Positions 25,773 to 35,885 are shown, counted from the first letter of the stretch. The stretch is DNA of 64,000 bases from Acidimicrobiales bacterium (GCA_041394265.1 JAWKIO010000006.1:310001-374000), one strand, 5' to 3'. The notes: generated by a model from the letters alone, not told the origin. Translations and numbers: made by a program.

Positions 25773-27302
25773 GTGGGATCGACGATCGAGCTCGATGATC
25801 GGCTGGGCGCGCTGATCACCGAGTTGACCGATCGTTGGGTCGCCGAGCACCACCTGCCCGGTGTCGTTGTCTCCGTCTTCGATCGCACCGACCACCTCCC
25901 CACCGTCGCTCGAGGATCGATCGATCACCGCACGTCGGTCGCTCCGACCGAGCGATCCAGGTTCCGGATCGCGTCGATGACCAAGAGCTTCACCGCAGCG
26001 GCGGTGCTCGCACTACGCGACGACGAAGTGCTCGATCTCGATGCGCCGATCGCCCGGCTCGCTCCCAGCCTCGCTGGCGTCGTCGGCCCGACGAGCGACG
26101 CACCGCCCGTCACGCTTCGATTGCTCCTCACCATGTCGGCCGGCTTCGCCACCGACGACCCGTGGGCCGACCGCCTGCTGGACGCCGAGCCCACGGTCAT
26201 GGACGACCTGTTCGAGCGGGGCGCCCACCATGCGCACCCGACCGCCACGGCCTTCCAATACTCCAACTATGGGTTCGCCATGGCCGGCCGTGTCGTCGAG
26301 GAGGTCACGGGCGCACCGCTGCGCGACCACGTCAGCGCGCGACTGTTGGAACCGTTGGGCATGACCGACACCGGCTGGGACCCGCCCGACGTTGGTGCAG
26401 CGACCGGGCACCGATGGCTTGCTCCGATCCATGACGGTGACGAGGGTGCGTGGCAGGCCGAGCTCCCTCCGCTCGCCGACGGCGGAGTGGCACCAATGGG
26501 CGGCCTGTGGAGCTCGATCGAGGATCTCCGTCGCTGGGTGCGATTCATGCTCGACGCCTACCCGGCGCGCAACGATCCCGACGATGGGCCGCTCCGCCGA
26601 TCGTCGCGCCGCGAGCAACAACAGATCCATCGGTCCCACGGCAATCCCGGCATGGCGAGCGGCTACGGCATGGGGTTGCAGGTCGTCCACGATGAACAAC
26701 TCGGCACCGTGGTCACCCACAGCGGCGGCTTGCCGGGGTTCGGGTCGAACATGCGCTGGCTGGTCGACCACGGGCTCGGCATCGTCGCCCTCTCGAACCT
26801 GACCTACGCCCCGATGGCGCAGCTCAACATGGCAATCTTCGACCGTCTCCCCTCGCTCGCCGGAAACGCTCCGCTCACCGTGCCGCCACCGTCGGCGCCG
26901 CAGGTCGAGGCCGCCCACCGGTTCCTCATCCGAGTGCTCGAGCCGATACTTGGCGACGAGCCGCCCGACTGGTCCGTCGATTCGTCCGACTCGGGTTGGG
27001 CGATCAATGTCGAGCTCGATGAACCATTCGATCGTCGGGCGGCCCTCATCGCCCGAGACCTGGCCCGGCTCCGCCGCGGTCTCGACACCCTCTCGGGCAA
27101 CGAGGTGACGTTTCGCTTCGGCCCGCTCTCGATCCAGCACGGCGCCGCCGGCTCGTTCACGATCGAGCCCGTCGAACGCGTGGTACCGACGGCGGCTCGC
27201 GGCCACCGCTCGAAGATCGGTGCGCCACCCACGCACCTCACGGTGGCCTTCACCCTCAGCGCCGAGTCCCCACCCAAAGTGCAATCCCTCACCATCAGCT
27301 AG
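25773..27302 (+). CDS. Serine hydrolase of the beta-lactamase (class C/PBP) family
   Basis: 509 aa, GTG start at 25773, 2 bp after the preceding stop. Penicillin-recognising fold: SxxK as SMTK (RIASMTKSFTAAAV), YxN as YSNYGFAMAG, and HSG in VVTHSGGLPGFGSN. The N-terminal two thirds is the catalytic domain; the C-terminal 150 residues are an extra beta-rich domain seen in esterase/peptidase-type members. There is no signal peptide, so it is probably a cytoplasmic esterase or D-aminopeptidase-like enzyme rather than a beta-lactamase. Likely in an operon with the alpha/beta hydrolase. Confidence 0.88.
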   Translation: MGSTIELDDRLGALITELTDRWVAEHHLPGVVVSVFDRTDHLPTVARGSIDHRTSVAPTERSRFRIASMTKSFTAAAVLALRDDEVLDLDAPIARLAPSLAGVVGPTSDAPPVTLRLLLTMSAGFATDDPWADRLLDAEPTVMDDLFERGAHHAHPTATAFQYSNYGFAMAGRVVEEVTGAPLRDHVSARLLEPLGMTDTGWDPPDVGAATGHRWLAPIHDGDEGAWQAELPPLADGGVAPMGGLWSSIEDLRRWVRFMLDAYPARNDPDDGPLRRSSRREQQQIHRSHGNPGMASGYGMGLQVVHDEQLGTVVTHSGGLPGFGSNMRWLVDHGLGIVALSNLTYAPMAQLNMAIFDRLPSLAGNAPLTVPPPSAPQVEAAHRFLIRVLEPILGDEPPDWSVDSSDSGWAINVELDEPFDRRAALIARDLARLRRGLDTLSGNEVTFRFGPLSIQHGAAGSFTIEPVERVVPTAARGHRSKIGAPPTHLTVAFTLSAESPPKVQSLTIS

Positions 27303-27371
27303 GCCCACGGCGAGGCTGCCTACTCCCCTGCTCGCCACGCGCCCAGTGATTCGGGCGGTCGACGAGTCGGG

Positions 27372-30300
27372 TCACCAGGTGTCGATCATGGGCCGCTTCT
27401 TGCCCTGACGCTTGGGTGGGGAGCCGGCGGCGGTGAGGGTGGCGGCGATGATGCGGCGGGAGTCGGCGGGATCGATGACGTCGTCGATCTCGTGGTGGTC
27501 GGCCATGCTCACACCCTTGCCGACTTCGTACATGCGGTCGACCCGTTCCTGGTAGGCGGCGGCCCGTGCTTCGGGATCCTCGATGGCGGCCAGTTCGTTG
27601 CGGTAGCCGAGCTTGACCGCACCCTCGAGCCCCATCCCGCCGAACTCCGAGGTCGGCCAGCCCACGGTCATGATGGGAAACTTGAAGCCGCCGCCGGCCA
27701 TCGCCTGCGCCCCCAATCCGTAGCCCTTGCGCAACACGATCGTGGTGAACGGCACCGTGAGGCTGGCGCCGGTGACGAACATGCGTGAGGCGTGGCGCAC
27801 CAGCGCCGACTTCTCGACCTCGGGGCCGACCATGATCCCCGGCGTGTCGCAGAGGAACACGATCGGTAGGTCGTGGGCGTCGCACAGCTGCATGAATCGC
27901 GACGCCTTGTCGGCACCGTTCGGGTCGATGGCCCCGGCCAGATGGGTCGGGTTGTTGGCGATGACGCCGACCGGCTTGCCCTCGATCCGGGCGAGTGAGG
28001 TGATCATGCCGACCCCGAAGTCTTGACGGAGTTCGAGCACCGAGTCGGTATCGAACATCTTCTCGATCACCTCGCGCACGTCGTAGATCCGCAGCCGGTT
28101 CTCGGGAATGATGTGGCGCAGTTCTCGCTGGTCGGTGCACGACCACTCCTCGAGCGGCCCCTGGAAGTACGACAGGTACTGCTTGGCGACCCGTACGGCC
28201 TCGGCTTCGTCGTCGACCACGATGTCGATGACCCCGTTGCGGCTCTGGACATCGATCGGGCCGATCTCGCTCGGATGGAACACGCCGAGCCCGCCGCCCT
28301 CGATCATCGCCGGGCCGCCCATCCCAATGTTGGAGTCACGGGTGGCGATGACCACATCGGCGCACCCGAGCAGCGCGGCGTTGCCGGCGAAGCAATAGCC
28401 CCGATTGATGGCGACGGTAGGCACGAGACCCGACAGTTCGGCCCACAGACCGAAGGCGAGGCAGTCGAGTCCGGCAACACCGGTGCCGTCGGTGTCGCCG
28501 GGACGACCGCCACCACCCTCGGTGAACATCACGAACGGCAGCTGGAGCTTCTTCGCCGTTTCGAACAGACGGTCCTTCTTGGCGTGGTTCATGTGCCCCT
28601 GGGTCCCGGCGAGCACCATGTAGTCGTACGACGCCACGGCGCACTGGGCCTCCTCACCGGGGAACAGGTCGCCGTTGATGCGGGCTAGGCCGCCAACGAG
28701 ACCGTCGCCGGGCGTCTTCTCGATCAGCTCTTGGACCGAGCGGCGCTTGCGCTGCGCTGCGAGCACGAGGGCGCCGTACTCGACGAAGGTGTCGGGATCG
28801 ACCAGATCGGCGACGTTCTCCCGGGCGGTGCGACCGCCTCGCTCGTGGCGTTTGGCCACGGCCTCGACGCGTCGGGCATCGAGGCCGATCTCGTGGCGCT
28901 CGATCACCTCGGCCAGGTCGGGCCGAATGTGGTCGAGATCGATCTCGGACGAGGCTGTGACGGCCTCACCGGCGACATCGCCCTCCTCGATGGCGATCAA
29001 CTGGTGGCCCTCGAAGATGGCGTCACCCACGCTCACGTTGACGACCCGGACGACGCCCGAGACGTCGGCCTCGATGACGTGCTCCATCTTCATGGCTTCC
29101 ATCACGAGCAGCGGCGAACCCTTGGTGACCTCGGCGCCGACCTCGACCCCGATTGACACGATCGTGCCTTGCAGCGGCGCGCCGATGGCGTGCATCCCCT
29201 CGGCCAACGGCGCTGCCGTCGCCGAGGTGGCGGTGTCGCTGCGCGCCGTGCGGCCAAGATCCAACACCGCCAGCGGATCGGCACTCGCCAGGTGGCGACC
29301 GGCGTGGCCCGGCGTCGGGGCACCAGCGTCGTCGCCGGCGCCACGGGCGGACGTCAGCTCTTCCGCAGCGGCGATCACCTCGGGGGCGATCGCGTCGATC
29401 AGTCGGGTCGAGATGGTGTTGGCGGCCACGTCGGGCCGCTGCACCAACGCCCGACAGAAGTCGAGGTTGGTGGCGATCCCTCCGAGGGTGAACTCGCCGA
29501 GGGCGCGATCAGCACGACGCAGGGCGGCTGCCAAGCCTGCGGGGTGGTGCACGATCACCTTGGCCAGCAACGAGTCGAACGACGGCGAGGTGGTATAGCC
29601 CGGATAGCCGTGGGTCTCGGTGCGGATCCCGAGGCCCGACGGGATGGCAAAGGCCGAGAGCGTTCCGCCGGTGGGACGCGACGTGCCGTCTGGCTGCATC
29701 GTCTCGGTGTTCACCCGCACCTGGATGGCCTGGCCCCGAGGTTCGATCGGCTGGTCCAGACCGACATCGGTGAGCGTCGCCCCACCTGCCAGCTCGAGCT
29801 GGGTCTGCACGAGGTCGATCCCGGTGACCTCTTCGGTGACGGTGTGCTCCACCTGGAGACGAGGGTTGGCTTCGATGAAGTACCAGTTGCCGGTGTCGTT
29901 GTCGACGAGGAACTCGAACGTCCCGAGGCTGCGATAGCCGACCCGCTCGGCCATGGCGACGGCAGCCGAGCACAGCGCAGAACGGATGCCAGGATCGAGC
30001 CCGGGAGCGGGCGCCATCTCGATCAGCTTCTGGTGCTGGCGCTGCAGGGTGCACTCCCGTTCGCCCAGGTGGGTGACGTTGCCGTGCCCATCGGCGACCA
30101 CCTGGACCTCGATGTGCCGGGCGGTGCGAACCAGCTGCTCGGCGAACACGTCGGCACGACCGAAGGCAGACGCTGCCTCGGACCGGCACCGCTCGAGCGA
30201 CTCCGAGATCGACCCACGATCCTCGATCACACGCAGACCACGGCCCCCGCCTCCACCCACCGCCTTCAGCAGGATCGCACCATCGTCGCCGAGCGAGTCG

Positions 30301-30740
30301 AGAAACGCCTCGGCCTCGCCGGCGTCGGCGAGCGGCGCCGTACCGGCCAACACCGGCACGTGGCAGGCGACAGCCAGCAGCCGGGCCGCCGACTTGTCGC
30401 CGAACGCTTCCAGGACGTCGGCGCCGGGGCCGACGAACACGATGCCCGCCTCGTCACACGCCCGGGCGAAGTCGGCGTTCTCGCTGAGGAAGCCGTACCC
30501 GGGATGGATGGCGTCGACGCCCTCGGCGACGGCAACGGCGATGATCGCCTCGATGTCGAGATACGCCGCCGCTCCCCGCGCTGCCAGCGGGACCGAGCGC
30601 GTGGCCTTGCGTCGGTGGAGCGACTCGGCGTCGTCGGTCGAGTACACCGCGACGGTGTCGATACCGAGCTCGTCGGCGGCACGCATGATGCGGCAGGCGA
30701 TCTCGCCTCGGTTGGCGATCAGGAGCGTTGAGAAGGTCAC
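27372..30740 (-). CDS. Single-chain acyl-CoA carboxylase (BC-BCCP-CT)
   Basis: 1122 aa from GTG 30740 (start of MTFSTLLIANRGEIA; an N-terminally extended start at GTG 30857 is also open). Domains in order: biotin carboxylase (residues 1-450, GGGGGRGLRVIED ATP loop, EANPRLQVEHTVTE), biotin carrier with MEAMKMEH around residue 570, then a full carboxyltransferase (650-1122; DTPGIMVGPEVE, AMAGGGFKFP, FGGMGLEGAV). It carboxylates an acyl-CoA with bicarbonate and ATP. One-chain BC-BCCP-CT enzymes are known as the long-chain acyl-CoA carboxylase type of mycobacteria; the substrate here (propionyl, acetyl or longer) is not determinable. Confidence 0.9.
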   Translation of the reverse strand: MTFSTLLIANRGEIACRIMRAADELGIDTVAVYSTDDAESLHRRKATRSVPLAARGAAAYLDIEAIIAVAVAEGVDAIHPGYGFLSENADFARACDEAGIVFVGPGADVLEAFGDKSAARLLAVACHVPVLAGTAPLADAGEAEAFLDSLGDDGAILLKAVGGGGGRGLRVIEDRGSISESLERCRSEAASAFGRADVFAEQLVRTARHIEVQVVADGHGNVTHLGERECTLQRQHQKLIEMAPAPGLDPGIRSALCSAAVAMAERVGYRSLGTFEFLVDNDTGNWYFIEANPRLQVEHTVTEEVTGIDLVQTQLELAGGATLTDVGLDQPIEPRGQAIQVRVNTETMQPDGTSRPTGGTLSAFAIPSGLGIRTETHGYPGYTTSPSFDSLLAKVIVHHPAGLAAALRRADRALGEFTLGGIATNLDFCRALVQRPDVAANTISTRLIDAIAPEVIAAAEELTSARGAGDDAGAPTPGHAGRHLASADPLAVLDLGRTARSDTATSATAAPLAEGMHAIGAPLQGTIVSIGVEVGAEVTKGSPLLVMEAMKMEHVIEADVSGVVRVVNVSVGDAIFEGHQLIAIEEGDVAGEAVTASSEIDLDHIRPDLAEVIERHEIGLDARRVEAVAKRHERGGRTARENVADLVDPDTFVEYGALVLAAQRKRRSVQELIEKTPGDGLVGGLARINGDLFPGEEAQCAVASYDYMVLAGTQGHMNHAKKDRLFETAKKLQLPFVMFTEGGGGRPGDTDGTGVAGLDCLAFGLWAELSGLVPTVAINRGYCFAGNAALLGCADVVIATRDSNIGMGGPAMIEGGGLGVFHPSEIGPIDVQSRNGVIDIVVDDEAEAVRVAKQYLSYFQGPLEEWSCTDQRELRHIIPENRLRIYDVREVIEKMFDTDSVLELRQDFGVGMITSLARIEGKPVGVIANNPTHLAGAIDPNGADKASRFMQLCDAHDLPIVFLCDTPGIMVGPEVEKSALVRHASRMFVTGASLTVPFTTIVLRKGYGLGAQAMAGGGFKFPIMTVGWPTSEFGGMGLEGAVKLGYRNELAAIEDPEARAAAYQERVDRMYEVGKGVSMADHHEIDDVIDPADSRRIIAATLTAAGSPPKRQGKKRPMIDTW

Positions 30741-31060
30741 CGTCGGAGTCTGGCCGTTGGCCCGACGCACGATCAAGACGGTGCCGTGGGGGTCGGCGGC
30801 GACTCGGGCCGGAGCGCGAAGAGGGTGGTCACTGGGGGAGGGAATCCCAGCGACCACCCGGTCCGTCAATGTAGCGCACAACTCGCTCGTGAGCGTCGGC
30901 AGGACCCATCACATCTTCTCCGGGTCCTCGAGGCACCAGGGAACGTCCTGGTCCCACGGTCGCGCCCCCGAAATCGGCCGACCGCCCCGCACCGCCACTC
31001 ATAGCTGTTGACGGCGCGCCGAACCTTCGATCGTTCTGTCAAGAAGGCGAAAGGGATGCC
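30741..31060. other. Divergent intergenic region carboxylase / cheA
   Basis: 320 bp without a convincing gene. On the minus strand TACATT at 30868-30873 is a good -10 candidate for the carboxylase. It lies 10 nt before an in-frame GTG (30857), so an extended protein or a 120-nt leader are both possible. On the plus strand TTGACG at 31008-31013 could be a -35 for cheA, but the hexamer 17 nt later is poor. AAGGCGAAAGGG precedes the cheA GTG. Confidence 0.4.
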
Positions 31061-33532
31061 GTGGACGATCTCGAAGGCGATGGCGAACTCATCGAAGCGT
31101 TTGTCGTCGAGTCGCGCGAGTCACTCGATGCGATCGATGATGCGCTGCTGGACCTCGAGTCCAAGCCCAACGATCTGGAACTCGTCCGCGAGATCTTCCG
31201 TCGAATCCACTCCGTGAAGGGCGCCAGCGGCTTCCTCGGCCTGGTGACGGTCGAGAGCGTGAGCCACTCGGGCGAGCACCTCCTGTCGAAGGTCCGTGAC
31301 GGCGAGATTGCGTTCAACGAGGAGATCGCTTCTGCGCTTCTCGAGACCGTCGACACCCTGCGCACGATCTTCGACCAGCTCGAGAGCGACGGCACCGAAG
31401 GCAGTGCCACCTATCAACCGCTCCTCGACCGGCTGGCCCAGCTCCGCGACGGTGACGCCGCCGAAGTCGGAAGCCTCGATGACGCGAATGAGCCGGCGAC
31501 CGTCGACGAGGAGCCGACCTCCGCTGTCGGCGACGGCGTCGAACCGGCTGACAACGATCTGCCGCCCATTCCCAACCCGCCGCACGCCCCCAATCCCATC
31601 GGCGGCAGGTCGCCGGTCGGACGGGTGCTCGTCGAGGGCGGGCTCATCACCGAGGCTCAACTCAACGAAGCGCTCGACTTCCAGCGCGCCGGTGATCATC
31701 GCCGCCTCGGCGAACTGGTCGCCGCTCTCGGCTACACCACCATGGGTGAGGTCGAAGCACTGATCAACGCCTTCCTCGACAACTTCGGTGCCGAGATCTC
31801 CGATCCGGAGACCCAGCAGCGGACGAAGGCGAACGCCGATTCGAGCATCCGAGTCGATCTCGAAGTGCTCGATGGCATCGTCGGTCTCGTCGGCGAGCTG
31901 GTGCTCGCCAGGAACCAGATCGTCCAGGCCACCGACTCCGGCGCGACCGACATCGGCCGCATGGCCTCGGAACTGGCCTACATCACCTCGTCGCTGCAGG
32001 AGCAGGCGCTGCGTACCCGAATGCAGCGGATCGAGAGCGCATGGCGCTCGCTGCCCCGTGTGGTTCGCGACGTCTCGAAGGCCACCGGCAAGGGCGCCCA
32101 GCTCGTCATGAGCGGCGAAGGCATCGAACTCGACCGCACGATCATCGAGGCCATCCGAGACCCGCTGGTGCACCTGGTCCGCAACGCGGTCGACCACGGT
32201 CTCGAATCCCCCGAGGTGCGGGCCGAAGCCGGCAAGCCCGCTCAGGGCACGATCCGCCTCTCGGCCATCCAGGATGGTGGCCACGTCATCATCGAGGTCG
32301 CCGACGACGGTGGCGGCATCGACCCCTACCGCATCGCCCAGTCCGCCCTCGAGAAACGCCTGATCACCCAGAGCGAACTCGACACGATGACCGACACCGA
32401 ACGGGTCGAGCTCATCCTTCGCCCGGGCTTCTCGACCGCCACCGAGGTCACCAAGATCTCCGGCCGGGGCGTCGGCATGGACGTGGTGGCCTCCAACCTC
32501 AAGGAGATCCGCGGGACACTCGAGATCCGATCGGAGCTGGGCAAGGGAACCGCCATTCGTCTGGCGATCCCGCTCACCCTGGCCATCGTGCCGGCGCTCG
32601 TGGTGTCGAACGGCGACCAGATCTTCGCCATCCCGCAAGCCAGCGTCGTCGAGCTCGTCCGTCTTCAGGGGGACGACCTTCATGAGCGGATCGAGTGGAT
32701 CCACTCCGCACCGATCCTGCGCCTCCGCGAGCAACTGTTGCCGCTGATCGAACTCGCCGACGTCCTCCAGATGCCGGTGCCGCAGGACCGGAACACGCTC
32801 ACCGTGATCGTCGTCCAGTCCGGCGACCAGCCCTTCGGCCTGATCGTCGATTCGGTCACCAAGGCCGAGGAGATCGTCGTCAAACCGGTGTCCCGCCAGG
32901 TCCAGCAACTGGGTGTCTACGCCGGCGCCACGGTGATGGGCGACGGATCGGCAGCCTTGATCCTCGACATCACCGCCATTGCCCGCGAGTGCAACCTCGC
33001 CTCCTCGACCGGTAGCACCACCGCCACCGGTCCGGAAGAAGTCAGCGACAAGCAGTCCGTTCTGACCGTCATGGTCGGCGAGCGTCGCATCGGTCTGCCG
33101 ACCGCCGACCTCGAGCGTCTCGAGAAGATCGCTCCGACGGCGGTCGAGTGGAGCGGCGACCAGATGGTCGTGCAGTACCGCGGCCGGCTGCTGCCTGTGG
33201 TCTACCTCAGCGAGTTCAGTGACCGATCCGGTCGCCGCAGCAGTGACCAGCCGCTGCGGGTCGTGGTCACGAGCGAACGAGCGGCCATGTCGGTCGGCCT
33301 CGTCGTCGACTCGGTCCTCGATGTCGTCGCCATCGACCCCCAGGTTGCCGACGAGATCGGCACCGAGGGTCGCACCGGTGCCGCCGGATCGATCATCCAC
33401 AACGACGAACTCGTAGAGCTGTTGGACATCCCGACGCTCATTGCGCACTTGTTCCCCAACCTCGATCGGCAGATGACGACCGAGCACTCTCCCATCCCCC
33501 AACTCGATCAACTGGCCGGCTCGGCCGTCTGA
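31061..33532 (+). CDS. cheA: Chemotaxis histidine kinase CheA with MshEN-like insertion
   Basis: 823 aa, GTG start after AAGGCGAAAGGG. Hpt/P1 with phospho-acceptor H50 (RIHSVKGASGF). Residues about 184-240 hold a GspE-N/MshEN-like module (VGRVLVEGGLITEAQLNEAL, then RLGELVAALGY) where the P2 CheY/CheB-docking domain is expected. P3 dimerisation about 262-330. HATPase 335-500 with N-box HLVRNAVDHG, G1 DDGGGID and G2 GRGVGMD. Two CheW-like (P5) domains follow, about 505-640 and 665-795, instead of one. First gene of a five-gene chemosensory operon. Autokinase activity is expected from intact motifs. Confidence 0.95.
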   Translation: MDDLEGDGELIEAFVVESRESLDAIDDALLDLESKPNDLELVREIFRRIHSVKGASGFLGLVTVESVSHSGEHLLSKVRDGEIAFNEEIASALLETVDTLRTIFDQLESDGTEGSATYQPLLDRLAQLRDGDAAEVGSLDDANEPATVDEEPTSAVGDGVEPADNDLPPIPNPPHAPNPIGGRSPVGRVLVEGGLITEAQLNEALDFQRAGDHRRLGELVAALGYTTMGEVEALINAFLDNFGAEISDPETQQRTKANADSSIRVDLEVLDGIVGLVGELVLARNQIVQATDSGATDIGRMASELAYITSSLQEQALRTRMQRIESAWRSLPRVVRDVSKATGKGAQLVMSGEGIELDRTIIEAIRDPLVHLVRNAVDHGLESPEVRAEAGKPAQGTIRLSAIQDGGHVIIEVADDGGGIDPYRIAQSALEKRLITQSELDTMTDTERVELILRPGFSTATEVTKISGRGVGMDVVASNLKEIRGTLEIRSELGKGTAIRLAIPLTLAIVPALVVSNGDQIFAIPQASVVELVRLQGDDLHERIEWIHSAPILRLREQLLPLIELADVLQMPVPQDRNTLTVIVVQSGDQPFGLIVDSVTKAEEIVVKPVSRQVQQLGVYAGATVMGDGSAALILDITAIARECNLASSTGSTTATGPEEVSDKQSVLTVMVGERRIGLPTADLERLEKIAPTAVEWSGDQMVVQYRGRLLPVVYLSEFSDRSGRRSSDQPLRVVVTSERAAMSVGLVVDSVLDVVAIDPQVADEIGTEGRTGAAGSIIHNDELVELLDIPTLIAHLFPNLDRQMTTEHSPIPQLDQLAGSAV

Positions 33533-33555
33533 AGCACCAGGAGCACACCCCGAAC

Positions 33556-35424
33556 ATGGAACGTCTACAGAACCTGCGAACCGATCGCGCCGTCCTCGGC
33601 GTGCTGATCGTGGGCCTTGCGCTCGTCACCTTCATGACGATCACCGGCCGCAGCGCGATCAACAAGGCGACCGAAAACGTCGACTTCATCAACGGCAAGA
33701 TCATCACGCCAATGCGCGACTTCAAGGTGCTCAGCGACCTCTACGCGGTCGAGGTCATCGACACGGTCAACCGTGGCTCGGCCGGTATCTACACCGCCGA
33801 AGAGGTCGTCAGCCATCTCGAGACGGCTCGGACCGATGGCACCGCCACATGGGAGGAGTACCACACGTTCCTCCTGGAGAACCACGCCCCCGACGCCGAT
33901 CTCTGGGAGGAGCTCGATGCCAATGTCGCGGCGGTCAATGCAGCCCTCGACACCGCCATCGCCGACATTTCGGCCAATGGCGAGTCGGCGATCGAGCGCT
34001 ATGACGGCGAACTCTACGACACGGTCGACCCGCTCACGGCGAAAATCGACGAGGCGCTCGCGATGTTCGACGAGGACGCCCACGCCCTCGCCGAGGAGGT
34101 CGTCGACCACGGCAACGGGGTCAGCAAGGAACTGTGGTTCGGGCTGATCGCCAGCTTCTTCCTGGTCGGTGGCGGCGGTACCGTCCTCGTCCTCGCCATC
34201 CGCAAGGGCATCTTCGCCCGTGAGGAAGCGGCCAGGGAGTCCACTCGCCTGGCGCAGATGGTCGAATCGTCCTCGCTCGGCATGATGTTCGCCGACGCCG
34301 ACATGATCGTGCGCTACATGAACCCGGCCCAGACCGCCCTGATGCGAAAGGTCGAGTCGCACCTCCCGATGCGAGTCGACGAGATCGTCGGCGGATCGAT
34401 CGACCGGTTCCACAAGAACCCGGCCCACAACCGCTCGATGCTGGCTGGACCACTGCCCATCGACGCTTCGCTGGACATGGGCGACACGTCGCTGTCGCTC
34501 GTCGTCTCCGAAATCAAGACGCCCAGCGGCGAGCTGCTCGGCTACCTGACCTCGTGGTCCGACGTCACCGAGCAGAAGCACGCCGCTCGTGCCGAGCGCG
34601 AAGCGTTCGAGCGCACCGCCGAACTCCTCACCGAGGTACGGGCCAAGGCCGCCGAGCTGTCGAACAGCTCCGACATGTTCACCCAGATCAGCGTCGAGCT
34701 GGCGTCGGGGGCGACCGAAACGGCCGCTCAGGCCTCCAGCGTGTCCGCCGCTTCCGAAGAGGCATCGGCCATCGCCCACTCCGTCGCCGCCGCCGTCGAG
34801 CAGCTGCAGGAGAGCATCGGCGAGATTGCGCGAGGCGCCAGCGCCGCCACCAAGACGGCGACCGAGGCCGCCGACGTCGCCAACCAGACCCGACTCACCA
34901 TCGAGCAGCTCGGCACGTCCTCCGAGGAAATCGGCAAGGTCGTCGAACTGATTTCGTCGATCGCCGAGGACACCAACGTGCTGGCCCTGAACGCCACGAT
35001 CGAGGCGGCACGAGCCGGCGAGGCAGGCAAGGGATTCGCCGTGGTGGCCAACGAGGTCAAGGCGCTCGCCGGCGAGACCGGCAAGGCGACCGAGGACATC
35101 AAGGCCCGGGTCATGCGGATCCAGTCCGACACCCAGGCTGCGGTCGACGCCATCATCAAGGTCGCCACCGTGGTCGACCAGATCAGCTCGACGCAGCAGT
35201 CCATTGCAGCGTCGGTCGAGGAACAGACGGCGACCACCAACGAGATCTCGGCTGCGGTGTCCGACGTGGCCACCACCAGCGCCGAGATCACCGAGAACAT
35301 CTCGAGCGTTGCCGGTGCGTCGACCCAGACCTCGAACAGCGCAGCACAGACCCAGGAGGCCGCTCGCGGTCTCGGCGAGCTGGCCGCTGCCCTCGCTGCC
35401 CTGTCGAACAACTCGAGCCGATGA
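33556..35424 (+). CDS. Methyl-accepting chemotaxis protein with cytoplasmic PAS
   Basis: 622 aa. Membrane helix 1 (VLGVLIVGLALVTFMTITG), a periplasmic four-helix-bundle-type ligand domain of about 170 residues, then helix 2 (FGLIASFFLVGGGGTVLVL). No HAMP domain is evident. Instead a PAS-like domain (GMMFADADMIVRYMNPAQTA to LTSWSDVTEQK) links to the signalling coiled coil, whose hairpin tip reads EDTNVLALNATIEAARAGEA. The C-terminus lacks an NWETF-type tether. It is the only receptor in the operon; its stop overlaps cheW (ATGA). Confidence 0.94.
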   Translation: MERLQNLRTDRAVLGVLIVGLALVTFMTITGRSAINKATENVDFINGKIITPMRDFKVLSDLYAVEVIDTVNRGSAGIYTAEEVVSHLETARTDGTATWEEYHTFLLENHAPDADLWEELDANVAAVNAALDTAIADISANGESAIERYDGELYDTVDPLTAKIDEALAMFDEDAHALAEEVVDHGNGVSKELWFGLIASFFLVGGGGTVLVLAIRKGIFAREEAARESTRLAQMVESSSLGMMFADADMIVRYMNPAQTALMRKVESHLPMRVDEIVGGSIDRFHKNPAHNRSMLAGPLPIDASLDMGDTSLSLVVSEIKTPSGELLGYLTSWSDVTEQKHAARAEREAFERTAELLTEVRAKAAELSNSSDMFTQISVELASGATETAAQASSVSAASEEASAIAHSVAAAVEQLQESIGEIARGASAATKTATEAADVANQTRLTIEQLGTSSEEIGKVVELISSIAEDTNVLALNATIEAARAGEAGKGFAVVANEVKALAGETGKATEDIKARVMRIQSDTQAAVDAIIKVATVVDQISSTQQSIAASVEEQTATTNEISAAVSDVATTSAEITENISSVAGASTQTSNSAAQTQEAARGLGELAAALAALSNNSSR

Positions 35425-35885
35425 AGACCGTGGCTGCGGCGACGTCGACCCTGACTCAGCATCGGGTCTGCACCTTCTACGTGGGTGAGCAGATCTACGG
35501 GCTCGACGTCCACGCCGTGCGGGAGATCCTCAAGACGCAGGCGACCACCCCTGTCCCCAACGCCACCGCGGCGCTGTCGGGGCTGATCAACCTGCGGGGC
35601 GAGATCGTCACCTCGATCGACCTCCGCAAGCGCCTCGAGCTCCCCCCAAAGGAGGTCGACGAGGCGACCATGAGCGTCGTCGTCAGCCTGGCGGACGAGG
35701 TCATCAGCCTCATCGTCGACCGGGTCGGCGAGGTGGTGGAGTTGGCCAACGTTCGACTCGAGCCGGTGCCGGCCACCGTCCCCGCGGTGATCCGTGACAT
35801 GGCGCTCGGCGTCTGCCGAACGCCGGCCGGACTCGTGCAGTTGCTCGACGCGTCAAAGCTCGTCATGAGCGAAACCGACTTCTAG
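35421..35885 (+). CDS. cheW: Chemotaxis adaptor CheW
   Basis: 154 aa, a single CheW domain that couples receptor and CheA: VCTFYVGEQIYGLDVHAVREI, PVPNATAALSGLINLRGEIV, VDRVGEVVEL. ATG 35421 overlaps the receptor stop by ATGA, so the two are translated together. Standard length; no extra domain. Confidence 0.94.
   Translation: MKTVAAATSTLTQHRVCTFYVGEQIYGLDVHAVREILKTQATTPVPNATAALSGLINLRGEIVTSIDLRKRLELPPKEVDEATMSVVVSLADEVISLIVDRVGEVVELANVRLEPVPATVPAVIRDMALGVCRTPAGLVQLLDASKLVMSETDF

Noticed and set aside
25773..27302. Antibiotic-resistance beta-lactamase
   Set aside because: No signal peptide, an extra C-terminal domain, and esterase/peptidase-type context; only the fold is shared.
30741..31060. 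Small ORFs in the carboxylase-cheA gap as genes
   Set aside because: Short, no ribosome site and no protein-like composition.
31121..33511. 796-codon open frame on the minus strand inside cheA
   Set aside because: It is an antisense shadow produced by high GC3 bias; the cheA frame has all domain motifs and this frame has none.
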